Positions 1 through 10,200 of a stretch of 64,000 nucleotides of DNA are shown piece after piece; the first letter of the stretch is position 1; each line of letters starts with the position of its first letter. This DNA comes from Symsagittifera roscoffensis (Eukaryota > Xenacoelomorpha > Acoela > Convolutidae), in NCBI RefSeq assembly GCF_963678635.1, contig NC_087069.1, forward strand, positions 47,572,276-47,636,275. The letters run 5' to 3'. The notes beneath the pieces were generated by a model. That model made no database searches. It was given only the letters and a program-made list of their open reading frames with translations, and was not told the DNA's origin. Position numbers and translations under genes: made by a program.

Positions 1-502
1 ACCTCTAAATTGCTTGTACAGATTAAAATAGACGCTCAATGGGCGGGAGGAAAGCCAATGTATGTTTGAATTTCTAGCTTTGATGCAAATCAAAATGATG
101 TAACTATTTTCGTTTTATCAGTTGTTGATAAATTTTTGGTTCTTTTCCCGCTTCCGCCTCTTTTCCAGTCCCCCCTGTCAAATTCATTTTTGAAAAGCTT
201 AGTTAACGTTGTCATTTGGCGATGAATTTGGCGTGGCGAACAAATCGACAATTTGGAACAGATTTGTTTATAATGCTTCTTATTGTAAAATCCCTAATAA
301 CATAAATAAAATTTTCAGCGGATTCGGCAACAAGGACTCTCCTTTTGTTTTTTCATTTCCCTTGATCGTTCGGACAAAATGTTTAACATGTTTAAAAAAC
401 TGTCTCTGGAATCCAGGAGCATACAGACACAAAGATGTGCGCCTATCCAGTGCACCGTTTGGCCTCATAATGGTGGGGGGAAGTCTTTTTAAAATGATTT
501 TT
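1..502. other. AT-rich intergenic flank, no gene found
   Basis: I see no supported gene here. The open frames present on both strands (for example 209-604) have no recognisable domain, and their sequence runs into the end of an inverted-repeat element. The stretch contains C-rich and G-rich runs similar to element ends elsewhere in the window, so it is probably decayed repeat sequence. Confidence 0.5.
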
Positions 503-712
503 CGGCTCTTTTTTCTGCCCCCCCCCCCACCTGCAAATGTTTTAGATAAAATTTTCTGGACACATTGTCAAATTGATGTCACGTTTGGCATACGGACTAA
601 ATAGGCCACTAGAAACATATTTGGTCTTCATACTCAACCTTGTAAAACCACTCCTCGTTACACCATGAAATCGATGCTTATGTGAGGTTGGGGGTAAAAA
701 GAAAAAGAGCCG
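503..712. mobile_element. MITE-like inverted-repeat element, family 1
   Basis: The element begins CGGCTCTTTTTT and ends AAAAAGAGCCG, giving a terminal inverted repeat of about 11 bp, followed internally by a C-run and CACCTGCAAAT on the left and GAGGTTGGGGG on the right. The right half carries the family core 'ACTAA.TAGGC' then 'TTTGGTCTTCAT' then 'CCTTGTAAAACCACTC', which recurs at 919-1113, 2562-2763, 30200-30375 and 49618-49820. The same ATTTTT flanks both ends and may be a target duplication. No coding capacity is seen, so it is probably a non-autonomous DNA transposon. Confidence 0.6.
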
Positions 713-868
713 ATTTTTCATTTTATGAACTGTTATCAAAACGTGTCACCGTGAACAGGTGAACAAATTGTTACAACATTTCTTAGATGAAAACTGCCGT
801 GTGAATAATTGCTGAACAGTTCTGTTTTTTAATTTTACGAGAGGGTTAGGAAACTGGAAAAGAGCAAA
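713..868. repeat. Right half of family-2 inverted-repeat element
   Basis: The segment shares 'GTGAACAGGTGAACAAATT', 'AAACTGCCGTGTGAATAA' and 'TTTACGAG.GGG..GGAAACTGGAA.AGAGC' with copies near 49030-49170, 51849-52064 and 63311-63462. It ends GGAAAAGAGC at about 868. The left end is missing, because the family-1 element at 503-712 sits directly upstream. Confidence 0.5.
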
Positions 869-918
869 ATTTTTAAATTAATTTAAATTAGCAAAAGTAC
901 ACTAATTCTACTATTCTC

Positions 919-1113
919 GGCTCCTTTATTTTTTCCCCACCTGTTCACATTAAAATTACTGTTCACACTGTCTGACTGACATGAAAATTGACATACGGAC
1001 TAATTAGGTTATTAAAAACAAATTAGCGATTCGGGATTCATAATTAACCTTGTAAAACCTCTCAGACCATAAAATTCAAGTTTGTGTGAGGTGGGGGAAA
1101 AGGAAAAGCAGCC
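919..1113. mobile_element. MITE-like element, family 1
   Basis: This second family-1 copy starts GGCTCCTTTATTTTTTCCCCACC and ends GGTGGGGGAAAAGGAAAAGCAGCC (ends given approximately, as the terminal inverted repeat has mismatches). It carries the family core 'CATACGGACTAATTAGG' and 'CATAATTAACCTTGTAAAACC'. The length of about 195 bp is close to the other full copies (about 200-210 bp), and it has no ORF. Confidence 0.6.
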
Positions 1114-1199
1114 CTAATCTTTCTTAGTGTTCACCAGCAAACTCAATTGTCATCCTTGATGCTGCCAGTAGAAACTAACAGAGAATGCTAGTAAAATGT

Positions 1200-1526
1200 A
1201 CACGCTAAAACTGTTGAGATAAGAAGGTGCTCATCTTAACATTACCTCAAGCCACTTCAACTACTACTCTAAATTACCTCAAGTTTACCATAAAAATTGT
1301 GGGGAATTACCTTAAGTTTTACCTCAAGTCACCTCGAGTTTACTTGAAAAAGTTACCTTAACTATGCAGGTAAAACAACTACAGCCACCTAAACTTTTAC
1401 TTTATCTAAAGCCACCTAAACTTTTACTTTAAAGTAATTTTAAGGTAGGTTGGAGGTAAAATTTACCGTAACAATAAATTACCGTAATTGATTTAAGGTA
1501 ACCATACCTCATATTTTAAAGTGTGT
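1200..1526. repeat. MITE-like repeat built of ACCTCAAG / CTTAAGGT units
   Basis: The ends ACACGCTAAAA and TTTTAAAGTGTGT are imperfect inverted repeats. The interior is made of short variants of TACCTCAAG on one side and AAGGTAA / GAGGTAA on the other. It also contains the direct duplication of 'AGCCACCTAAACTTTTACTTT' at about 1382 and 1411. The element can fold back on itself, codes for nothing, and belongs to a different family from the GGCTCTTTT elements. Confidence 0.5.
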
Positions 1527-1607
1527 TTTCGCGTCCTCAATTTAAAAATTTTTTTGTTAAAATAAAAATCGTAAGAACGCTTGTAGTTTTTATCGTAAAA
1601 AAATTGC

Positions 1608-1814
1608 GGCTTTTTTCCATTTTGCTTCTACTGTTTATGATTCGATACTTGTTTCTAATTTACGTAATTTTGGAGCTAAATGCGTGATGTTACAATGCAA
1701 GAAATGAAATTTTTTAACCAATTCAGTTAAATTGATGCGGAATTTTATGGCATTATGTTAGTGTTTGAAATGATTTCAACCTTGTAATATCAAGATGGGG
1801 AAAGAAAAGGAGCC
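1608..1814. mobile_element. Diverged GGCTCTTTT-type inverted-repeat element
   Basis: It starts GGCTTTTTTCC and ends GATGGGGAAAGAAAAGGAGCC, about 207 bp, matching the size and end sequence of the other elements. The interior retains 'CAACCTTGTAATATCA', which resembles the family-1 core. It is more diverged than the 919 and 2562 copies. Confidence 0.4.
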
Positions 1815-1907
1815 AAAACTACGTTTCAAATACTTGCGCATTTTATTGAACTCGAAATATTGAACTCGAAATACTGCTTTTGCGCAGCTTATTGAACTCG
1901 AAATTGA

Positions 1908-2096
1908 CGCTCTTTTATGCTTTTCCCCCAATTCTCAAATATTTAGTTGTTTGACGTCTTATTATGACTGCATGCGTAATTTTAAGATTTAAGTTTCTGA
2001 AGAAAAAATGTTCACCATGCAAAGTTTTGTTAAACTATGGCAATGTAAATTTTTTTTTTCATATTGAAATTCAAATGTGGGGAGAGGAAAAGAGCC
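1908..2096. mobile_element. Diverged GGCTCTTTT-type inverted-repeat element
   Basis: The left end reads GCTCTTTTATGCTTTTCCCCC and the right end GTGGGGAGAGGAAAAGAGCC, so the pair forms a terminal inverted repeat about 189 bp apart. Another left end (GGCTCTTTTCCACGTTCCCC) follows at 2128, only 31 bp downstream, so at least two elements lie nearly back to back here. Confidence 0.4.
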
Positions 2097-2127
2097 AAAA
2101 CTGATACAGCAATATTCAAAACATCAT

Positions 2128-2561
2128 GGCTCTTTTCCACGTTCCCCCTATTTGTAAAACTTTCCTTTTTTCAGTTGTCTACCTGCCATAATTAATTTGT
2201 TACTAAGAGCAAAACTATCATTTGGATTGTGCGGGGGGGGGGGATATTTTTGCAAAAATTAAAAATTTAAGCAAAAAAAAATATATATATATAATATTTT
2301 TTACATTTAATTTTTCAGGTTGCTTTTTTTTACATTTAATTTTTCATATTATAATTCCAGTCGGAACATTTTGTGATTCGCCCTGATACCAGCAGTCTTG
2401 TTTGAAATAGGAAATCTACTGTAGGGAAAAAGTGAAGAAGAGTCAAAATGACATAACCAAAAAAAATTATCCAGGACTTCGATTTTTATCACCAAATTGG
2501 GATACGTTTAATTCGGCAGTCAATTTCGTCAATACTTTTTGGTGTTTTAATTACCATTGTT
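2128..2561. other. Repeat-derived, low-complexity intergenic sequence
   Basis: The stretch opens with an unpaired family left end. It contains a run of ten or more G near 2231, an A-rich (AT)n tract near 2275-2300, and a direct repeat of TTTTTACATTTAATTTTTCA at about 2298 and 2327. I see no gene; the short open frame at 2432-2638 runs into the next element. Confidence 0.45.
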
Positions 2562-2763
2562 GGCTCTTTTTCCTTCCACCCCCCACCTGCAAATTTTTTT
2601 ATTTGAAGTTACAGTTCACTTTGTCCGATTGTCGTTAAAATTGACATGCAGACTAATTAGGCGATAACAAGCATATATGGTCTTCATAATTAACCTTGTA
2701 AAACCACTCGTTAGACCATAAAATTCATGTTTGAGTGAAGTGGGGGGAAAAGGAAAAAAAGCC
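2562..2763. mobile_element. MITE-like element, family 1 (best-preserved copy)
   Basis: It starts GGCTCTTTTTCCTTCCACCC and ends GTGGGGGGAAAAGGAAAAAAAGCC, an inverted repeat of about 20 bp with mismatches. The interior includes 'ACAGTTCACTTTGTCCGATTG', 'GACTAATTAGGC', 'TATGGTCTTCATAATTAACC' and 'CATAAAATTCATGTTTGAGTG'. This copy defines the family length (202 bp) best. It has no ORF of its own and is taken as a non-autonomous DNA transposon. Confidence 0.65.
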
Positions 2764-2964
2764 CCATTGTTATATAAATTTCTCTTAATCACTACGCCAT
2801 TATCAGACGTAAAGCGGCTCGTTTTCAAGATTCTTTTCCTGTTCCTTTCTTTATTTGATGTTGCTCTGATACTTAAGTTGCAATTAAACATGTCAGCATG
2901 AACAAGTGAACAGATTGCTACTACATTTCTACGAAACTTATAAGCAATTGTTCAACATTTTTTC

Positions 2965-3177
2965 GGCTCTCAAGTTCCCACCCTTCTCGTAACAGTACTA
3001 AATAAAGCTGTTCAAAATTGTTCAAACTGCAACTTGCAATTGAGAATGTTGTTTAACAATGCTCACCTGTTCATGCTGAAGCATTTGAATGCAATTTATA
3101 GCAAGCAAAGTTATTTCAATTTGGCTTGCAAAATTCATTTTCACTAAAATCAAAGGGGGCGTAACAGGAAAAGAGCC
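2965..3177. mobile_element. Inverted-repeat element, family 2
   Basis: It starts GGCTCTCAAGTTCCCACCCTTCTCGTAA and ends AAGGGGGCGTAACAGGAAAAGAGCC. The interior holds 'GTTCAAAATTGTTCA', 'CACCTGTTCATGCTGA' and 'GCATTTGAATGCAATTTATAGCAAG', a pattern repeated at 28464-28673 and partly at 27776. The LTR retrotransposon begins 7 bp beyond this element's right end. Confidence 0.5.
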
Positions 3178-3184
3178 CAACAAA

Positions 3185-4070
3185 TGTGCCATTCCGCCGG
3201 ATGACACAGTATAACCTTCCCGCGACGGAAATAAAAGTGACAAAAGGCCTTACGAAAAAAAAAGTGTTGCGACGGAGGGTCAGAATGTTCTGGAATTTTT
3301 AATTTTAAAATTTCGATTTGAAGGAGAACATTTCTGAGAAATAGAAAAAAGACGGCCATTTTGAATAAAATAGAGAAAAATCAGAACGACGCCATATTTT
3401 GTAACGAACGGTTGTATCCGAGACGAGAAAATTACGGAGCCTCTTATCGTGGCAATAACACACGATAAGGACCTTAGTGACAGATATTTGTGGAGACGGA
3501 GGCTTCGGTGGGGGGAAGAGAAATACCACGGAACCCTCCCGGGACACGAAATATAGGAGATAAGAGTGTTATCTCAAGAAAATCACGGGAGCGGAGGCTT
3601 GGTCCCCCAGAGACTGTTATATGTGAAGGGACTGTGTAAACTAGCTATAACAGTTGCTGGAATGTCCTAGATATTAATTAAACACCGATATTATTTGATA
3701 TTTCAGAGTATGAGTAGATAGAGAAAGGGAAAGGTCAATCCATCTCCAATGGATTTAATATAAAACTGTCACACAAAAACATATAAAAATAGGTTGTTCG
3801 AGCCGTGTTTTTAATGACAATCACGTAGTCTGAGGATCCGAGACTCAGCTATGTGGTTGTGTTCGCATGCAAACGAAAGCTGATCAAAAGTCGTTTGACT
3901 GATGGCCTAAAAATAGTAACTTTTTACTTTGCCCTAGACAGACCAGAAAATCAACTGGCAAGGTCGAGACGGTGAAAAACGGGTAGAATTAAGGTAACTG
4001 ACGCCTGCCAGTCGTTGATAGGTACTTTTTCTACGCTCCGTCGCTGTGTGATATTTGGGCGAATGTTACA
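3185..4070 (+). repeat. 5' LTR (886 bp)
   Basis: The LTR runs from TGTGCCATTCC to GAATGTTACA, so it has TG...CA ends within short TGT/ACA inverted repeats. It matches the copy at 26770-27655 along its whole length at a constant offset of 23585, and I saw no mismatch. It contains one GGAGGG and one CCCTCC motif, the same motif that is clustered in the leader downstream. Confidence 0.95.
3759..3790 (+). promoter_or_regulatory. Candidate TATA boxes in the 5' LTR
   Basis: Two TATA-like strings, TATAAAA at 3759 and TATAAAAAT at 3782, lie about 300 bp before the LTR end, where a U3/R boundary could fall. The same strings occur in the 3' LTR at about 27344 and 27367. This is a motif match only; no transcription start can be seen from sequence. 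Confidence 0.3.
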
Positions 4071-4082
4071 TAGACGTTTTTA

Positions 4083-4100
4083 TGGCGCTCTTGGGTGGGC
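4083..4100 (+). promoter_or_regulatory. Probable primer-binding site (tRNA-Asn type)
   Basis: TGGCGCTCTTGGGTGGGC starts 12 nt after the 5' LTR. It begins with TGG, complementary to a tRNA CCA end, and its complement would form the 3' strand of an acceptor stem plus a CCACC T-stem strand. From general knowledge, animal tRNA-Asn has a GGTGG/CCACC T stem, so I infer tRNA-Asn as primer. The 12-nt offset from the LTR is somewhat larger than usual. Confidence 0.5.
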
Positions 4101-4319
4101 CTGTTAAAGGCATGAAACCATCATGATCAGCAAGCGTTTCAGCGACGTACCCTCCGCTCCGGGCGTATGCCCGAGTTAGAGGCCTTAATGACCGTTTTTG
4201 TACTAGGGGGAAGGTGCGTACCCCTCCGTCTAGTACGATTTAGCTTTTTAACTTAGTTAACACCGAAAATTCCGGGGGCCGGAGGGTTAGGTGGGAAGTC
4301 ATGAACCCGCTTATCCCGA

Positions 4320-4490
4320 GGTCCCGGGACCAAAAACAATTAAAGAGAAAGTGTAAAACCAAACAAAAATAGCGTATAACCAAGAAAAAGCCAAAAATAA
4401 ATTTATTTAAAAACAAAAAAGTACAAAAAACAAAAAAAAAAAAAAAAAATCCAAAAAAGACCAAAAACAGTAAAAAATCCAAAAAAGTGA
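4320..4490 (+). repeat. A-rich tract with CCAAAAA units in the leader
   Basis: The tract is almost free of G and T, with repeated CCAAAAA / ACAAAAA words and an uninterrupted A run near 4432-4449. Such unstructured A-rich RNA could bind poly(A)-binding protein or Gag, but the sequence alone does not show this. The minus-strand open frame here is an artefact of the composition. Confidence 0.6.
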
Positions 4491-5876
4491 CAGTTTATAT
4501 GTTATTTCCGGACGAGATGTGATCTGACCTTCCTATTTGTTGTTGTTTCAGATTGATTTATATCTTTCTGATAGAAAGATTGTGTGTTTTGGTGAAGGGT
4601 TGGATACCCTCCCTCGAGTGTAATTTGAGTGTTTAAGCACGTTAATGGTGATTTTGCCGGTGACCGGAGGGTAGAGTGGCAGGCTGATCAACGTGTTCCA
4701 CACTCAACAGGGACACCAAGGACAACATCCGCAACGACTGTTGGGTATCGTTGAAGCAATTTTAGTATCGTTCGGGTACTATTTCCTTAAAACTTAAGTG
4801 GTGGGGGGCTTGATTGGCGCGGTCCGATTGTACCCTCCATCGATTACAAATTTCCGAGTTAAGGGTCTTAATTCGGATATTTTGGTGCAAAGGAGGGTAT
4901 AGTACTATTCATTAACGACTATTTATAGATTATTGTCCTTACTATATATTACTTATCTCCTATTTAGACCCAAGAAACACCCATTTTTTGTCGAAAATTA
5001 CCAATTTTCGACCAAACTGTAGACCCCCAAATTTTCGGATATCCGAGCTTTTCCGATAGGCAAAAAGCTTTTATATAGAGAGTAGCCACGTAGTTCGATC
5101 CCCTTTATTAAAGAAACCGCGTGAGCAAAGATTCAGTGGAAGTTAGAAAAACGAGAATTTTTCGACCAAAATTTTGATAATTTTCTGTATTTTGTCAATC
5201 TGTTTTGGGGATCGAGTTTTTGAGTTTTTAGAGTTAGAGCAATAAAATTTTTTGCGTTAGGAGCGTGCTAGCATAACGTGCTCGGTTACTAGAGAAATTT
5301 TTGGGTAACCCTCCGAGTAGCTCCGTGGATAGAGCTAACGACTTAAGGTTTGGAAAAGGAAGGAATCGGAGGGTCCAAATTTGATAGTTTTTGGCCAAAT
5401 TTTTGTTTCTAAACCAATTTTGGTCCGGTTTTTTGTATTATTCCAGTGCCGTACAGGGCTACTACGCTCATTTCAAGCATTTTTAGGCACTTTCGACCGG
5501 AATTGCGGAAAAAGTCTCTCAGATCCTACACAGGTGGAGAAAAAGGCCATTTTGACTAACGCGTTTTTGGCGATTTCTCAAAGACTAGTTATCCGATCGG
5601 GATAATTTTGGTACCATAAGTCGACGTTTTTGACCACTTTTCCGAATCGCAACCGTTTTTGGGTTGATTATTTCGGAAAAGAAAAATTTTTTAGAATTTG
5701 TTGGTTCGGAGGGTCCAAGTAACGAGCAACCCTCCGAGCGGCAAAAAATTTTATCAAAACATCTTTTTATTCAACTGGGAAGGTTGACCGTGTCAGCCAA
5801 CCTAGTTTTAAGTCAGGTAGACCGCTTTCAGAGGCTTTACTGCGGTGATTTAACCCTTTTTCTTGATTTTGGGGGA

Positions 5877-6240
5877 ACCCTCCGAAGTGACCCTCCGGAG
5901 TCAGCTAAGCCCTTTAGCAACCCTCCTTAGTGGAAAATTTCCACGAGATCACCCTAAGAAGTTGAAACAGCTCCCCCTAGAACCCTTAGCTTATTTCGAC
6001 GCTTTTTGAAGCTAGTAGGAGAACCTTCCAAGTGAGATCAGAAAATTTGAAAATTTTGGAGGTACCCTCCGAAGTGACCCTCCGGAGCGTATTAAGCATC
6101 TTATTGACCCTCCTTAGTAAATTTAGGGGGACCCTCCGAAGTAGCTTGGGTGATTAAGATACCCTCCTAAGTAACTTGAGTGATTGAGGTACCCTCCGAG
6201 GTAACCCTCCAGAGTGTCCTAAACCTTCTAGCGACCCTCC
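5877..6240 (+). repeat. Cluster of CCCTCC motifs in the leader
   Basis: Eleven CCCTCC motifs lie within about 365 nt, most preceded by A/GA and followed by GAAGT, GGAG or TTAGT. A module of the order CCCTCCGAAGT, CCCTCCGGAG, CCCTCCTTAG occurs at 5877-5934 and again at 6064-6120. Eleven further copies (six CCCTCC, five GGAGGG) are spread over 4145-5735, and both LTRs carry one of each orientation. The arrangement suggests a binding site used many times on the RNA or DNA. Confidence 0.75.
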
Positions 6241-6450
6241 TTGTAAGAGACTTGAGTAAACCTTCTGTGGCAATTTGGGAAACGGAAAATATCCATTTAA
6301 TTAGGATCATATTAGGATATTAGGCGTGCTTATCAGGGTCATAAGAACCCATTCTGACCCGGAAATTCGTGATCAACTTTGGATTCTATATTGGGTGTAT
6401 TAGAAGTACCCGAACAAGATTTTTTTTTTGATTGTGATTTTGGTTGAGTG

Positions 6451-6738
6451 GTTGCCTTGAGCTACTTAATAGGAAAGTTCGGGCAATCCGGGAACAAATA
6501 AAGGAAGACCTCGGTGGGTGTATTAAGCAAATACACACCCACTTGAGAAGAAGAATTGTTCCCTACTCTCGTGCACTTGGAGCAGTCCGAGTGTGGGAGA
6601 GCTTTTTCATAGATTTGACGAATTTTCGACCAAGAGGTTGCCTTGAGCTACTTAGTAGGACAGCTCGGGCAATCGCAGGACACCCAAAAGAAGACCTCGG
6701 TGGGTGTATTAGGCAAATACACACCCACTTGAGAAGAC
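6451..6738 (+). repeat. Duplicated leader module with conserved stem-loop
   Basis: Two copies about 186 bp apart (6451-6552 and 6637-6738) share GTTGCCTTGAGCTACTTA, GAAGACCTCGGTGGGTGTATT and AATACACACCCACTTGAGAAG. Each contains an inverted repeat, GTGGGTGTATT paired with AATACACACCCAC (two extra bases in the right arm), at 6514-6542 and 6700-6728. The stem is kept while the flanks have diverged. Retroviral leaders use paired stem-loops for dimerisation and packaging; applying that role here is inference. Confidence 0.7.
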
Positions 6739-7214
6739 TGTGTCCTGGGCTTCGTTCTTTCGGATCGTTCCGATTGGGGGAAGTCTTTTTCTTTAAGACT
6801 AAGTTTTATTTATCTATTTCTGAATCATCACTGCTTTTTATCGAAGATTGTTTAATTTTAACAAAGCAGTGACTTGATAAATTGTGTGGCGATAAATTGA
6901 TACTGACAAAAGGTCGCTGTCACCTGTAGGATATTCTTATCTGATTATCGATTGTGTGTTGTGTGTTGATTATATCTTGTGGAAACTTAGTGATACTGTT
7001 ATACTATACAACCGGGTTGAGTTAGCATTATATCAATACTGAGTAGACCCTGTGTGTAACTTTAGCTGAGTCACTAATTTAGTCGTGAGAGATCTAAGAG
7101 ACATTTTGATACTGACGGAATCGAGTAGGCAGCGTTAAGTGATTTAACTAAATCTTGTTTGTGGTACGTTTGCATTGCCATCAAATTAAGAATACTTTCA
7201 TTCTGTACAAAACT

Positions 7215-10200
7215 ATGCAGCGCAGGGACTCGTTAGGATCGACTACTAAAATTCCCAGGCTAAGCAAGGGAAGCACACGGAAATTTAGAACTAGGCGTAG
7301 CCAAACCTCGTTTAGCAGCGCTTCCGACGCGTTTGCTGAAGACGAATCGACTAAAGGTCAACCTGATCTTTCAGTGATCGAAATGAGACTAAGGAGCGAG
7401 AAAAACCTTGATGGCAATCAGGGGCGGAGCGCCGAGGCCGAGCCTGCGAGCGAAACGCCGGTGGATCCCTTTGACGAAGGGGAGCGAACGCTCATTCGAC
7501 CCGACTTTGAGCCAGACGGGGTCCTCGAACGAGAGGAAGTCGAGAGGACAGAGGAGATCTCGGAGCGTTCCGAGGTCGAACCTCGGGAGGAAGTGTTGTA
7601 CAGGGGAATGTCCAGATCAGAGACTAAGAGCTATAAATGGAGAAAGGAACCTTCACATCTGACAAGTGCACACTCATCCTTGGCCAAACAGAGTAACAAC
7701 GCGATGATGTCGAGTATGAGTCCGGGTGAAGAGCAGACGTTCTCGAAGGCCAAGAAGAGTTGGAAGTCCTTGTACGACGAACGCATGGCGTCACTACCAA
7801 CTGTAGGTTTGACTTCCAGGGATGACTACCCGGAGATAACCCATCCGGATGTGAACTTCACACCGTGCCCAAGGAACGACATGAGCAGGGAGGCATCTTC
7901 TGCCTCGCCGACCAGACCTATGTCAGATGGGATAACGATGGGAGCATCATCAACGTTTGACAGACTGATGACGTCAATGCACAAGCAAAAGGGCGGTGCG
8001 TCATCAAGTACTAGGCTACAGCCACAGTTGACCTCGTCTTCTCTGGGGCTAACCCCGCCACTGGGGGCAGCTGGTGACATAAGTGATATGTTCGCTGGTG
8101 TGATGAATGGCTTGGATGAATTGAGGCGAGACATGACTAAGCGGATAGATCAAGTTGACGAGAGAGCTCACCATGGTCGAGAGAATTTGAAAGATGAGCT
8201 AACGCACGTGAAGTCGCAAGCGAGGTTTGATCAGGCTCAATTGATTCGTGACACCGATCAATGCCTGGCCGAGAGCTTGGCTCAGGCAAACAAAGAGTCA
8301 GAGGAAAGAGAGGCTAGGATGACAAGAGAGATCGAGCGATTGTTGAATGATCATGATAATACCTACGCCCAAACGATGACTGGCCTGGAAAGGAGGTTGG
8401 ACGCCAAATCTGACTTAATGATGCGGAAGCTTGACGCGATCCTGAATGGGAATAATTGGCAGGAGCATTCCAACTTAAGGGAGCGCTCACGCCATGCGAA
8501 TGTTGGAGATGGTACGGGCAACAGTGCCAGAGCCCAGCAAGGCTCGAGAACGAACTACGAACATAGAAACAAGGAGCGGCCAAGGACAGCCCCGCAGAGG
8601 CCTGGCTGGACAAATCCAGTCCCACCGGAGGCAGATGCCACCCCGGAGACAAGATTGCCAACCGTGCCACAAGTCAGTTCAGTACCAGATCTGACTACAG
8701 TCTCACAAGACACAACGATGTATGCCTCGATGTTTGAGCCTCTGAACAGATCTCTTGAAACATTCATCACCAAGCTCTCGAAGTCAACCGAGAGAGGAGA
8801 GAGGTCAAGAAGAACACTGAAGAAGCCGAAGTCATATAAAGACGAGTCAGACGGCTGCATTGATACTTGGATAGAGGTGATGAAGTTACACTTTGAGGAA
8901 GAGAATCTCTCCAAGAAACAAGAGTGCAGCGCGCTGACGAGCAACTTGGAGGGTACTGCACTAAATTGTGTAATGGCGAAAAGAGTCAATGAGAGGGATA
9001 GCGCTCGCAAGATATTCGACATCCTGCTGAATCGTTTCGGCTCTGGAGTACAAGGGCACCAGGCCATGGTGAAGTTCGAGAAGAGGCGTCAGAGAGATGA
9101 AGAATCAATAGATAAATTCTTGGACGACCTTGAATTGCTCAGGAGGAGGAGCAACCCGGATGAGAGAATATCCGAACGAAACTTGGCGATCGCTTCGAAG
9201 TTCATGGATGGTGTAAGGAGTGAGGAGTTGAAGACGATGTTGGCCACTCATTTCACCCTGTCGCTGGACCAGGTACCCACGCCCGATGACTTGCGTATGA
9301 AGTCACGCGAGTATTTACTGATAAAACCGAGGGCGCAAAACCGTTACAGCAATTATGGCAACTATAGCGGGACAAACACTGGTGCGAATTCCAGTTGGTA
9401 CAAACCTCGCGATGACATGGACAAGAGGAGGTCGTGTGCGAATTGTGGTTCGATGGACCATCACGTTTCTGCGTGTTCTGCATACAAACAGAACATGAAG
9501 GCCATAGGCTACTTTCTCGAGGACGCTGACGCGACCGACGAGGATCATGAAGAGTATGTGAGAGGGCTCATCATGAAATATGGTCCGAGGTGCTTCTTCT
9601 GTAATTTGGAGGGACACTTCAAGTCGGATTGTACTCAATTTTGGGACGCAGTAGCGGACGTGAAACATCCCCGCCATGAAGAGGCGCTTTCGGGTGTCAA
9701 GGCCAGTCGAGCACGTCTGATGAACGAGGCTGAATCTCGGAGAAAGGAGACGACACCGAGCACTTTCACGACTAAAAAGGTTAAGACATGGCCTGACGAG
9801 GGGGTAGCCTCGAACCTCGAAACAGAGTCGTCTAGCCCACTCAAGGTGGATTACGGCTTGGCGGCCAGGACAGCTCTGCAGAATGTCAAACAAGACCTAG
9901 CCACGAAGGAAGTGGAGCAATGGGTAAGGTCAGAGCTGGAGAGCACAGATCTTCGGGAAAGTCTTAATGTCCTGAGTAAGACGACAAGAGCAGAAGACGA
10001 AAAAGAGCCCAAGAAACAGGGACTAAAACTGAACGTTATATCTGGCAAGACTTTCGGCATGACGAAGGCAGGGACCAAAATAATGTCTATCATCTCAGTC
10101 GCAGGGCACCAGGTGGTCAAGAACCTGAGCGAGCCATCCGAAATTACACTAGTCCACCTGGACATCTATGCAGACTATCTGAAACAGAAGGATCCCAAAC

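Larger units (their letters stand above)
4101..7214 (+). other. Long structured 5' leader of the retrotransposon
   Basis: About 3.1 kb separates the primer-binding site from the first good ATG of Gag-Pol. It holds an A-rich tract (4320-4490), 22 copies of CCCTCC or its complement between 4145 and 6240, and two sets of duplicated modules spaced about 186-187 bp apart (at 5877/6064 and 6451/6637). One frame (6444-6872) stays open through both later modules because 186 is divisible by three, but it contains no ATG, so I do not call it a gene. Likely roles are RNA packaging, dimerisation or translation control, which is inference. Confidence 0.7.

Noticed and set aside
4240-4482. Minus-strand Phe/Leu-rich ORF suggesting a membrane protein
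   Set aside because: It is produced by the A-rich tract of the leader; the hydrophobicity is a composition effect.
6444-6872. 142-codon open frame in the retrotransposon leader with internally repeated peptide
   Set aside because: It has no ATG. The peptide repeat follows from the 186-bp DNA duplication, whose length is a multiple of three, and the conserved feature is the stem-loop.
7155-7214. Earlier TTG start for Gag-Pol
   Set aside because: Non-ATG starts are rare in eukaryotes, and the ATG at 7215 in the same frame is a normal start, so I began the CDS there.
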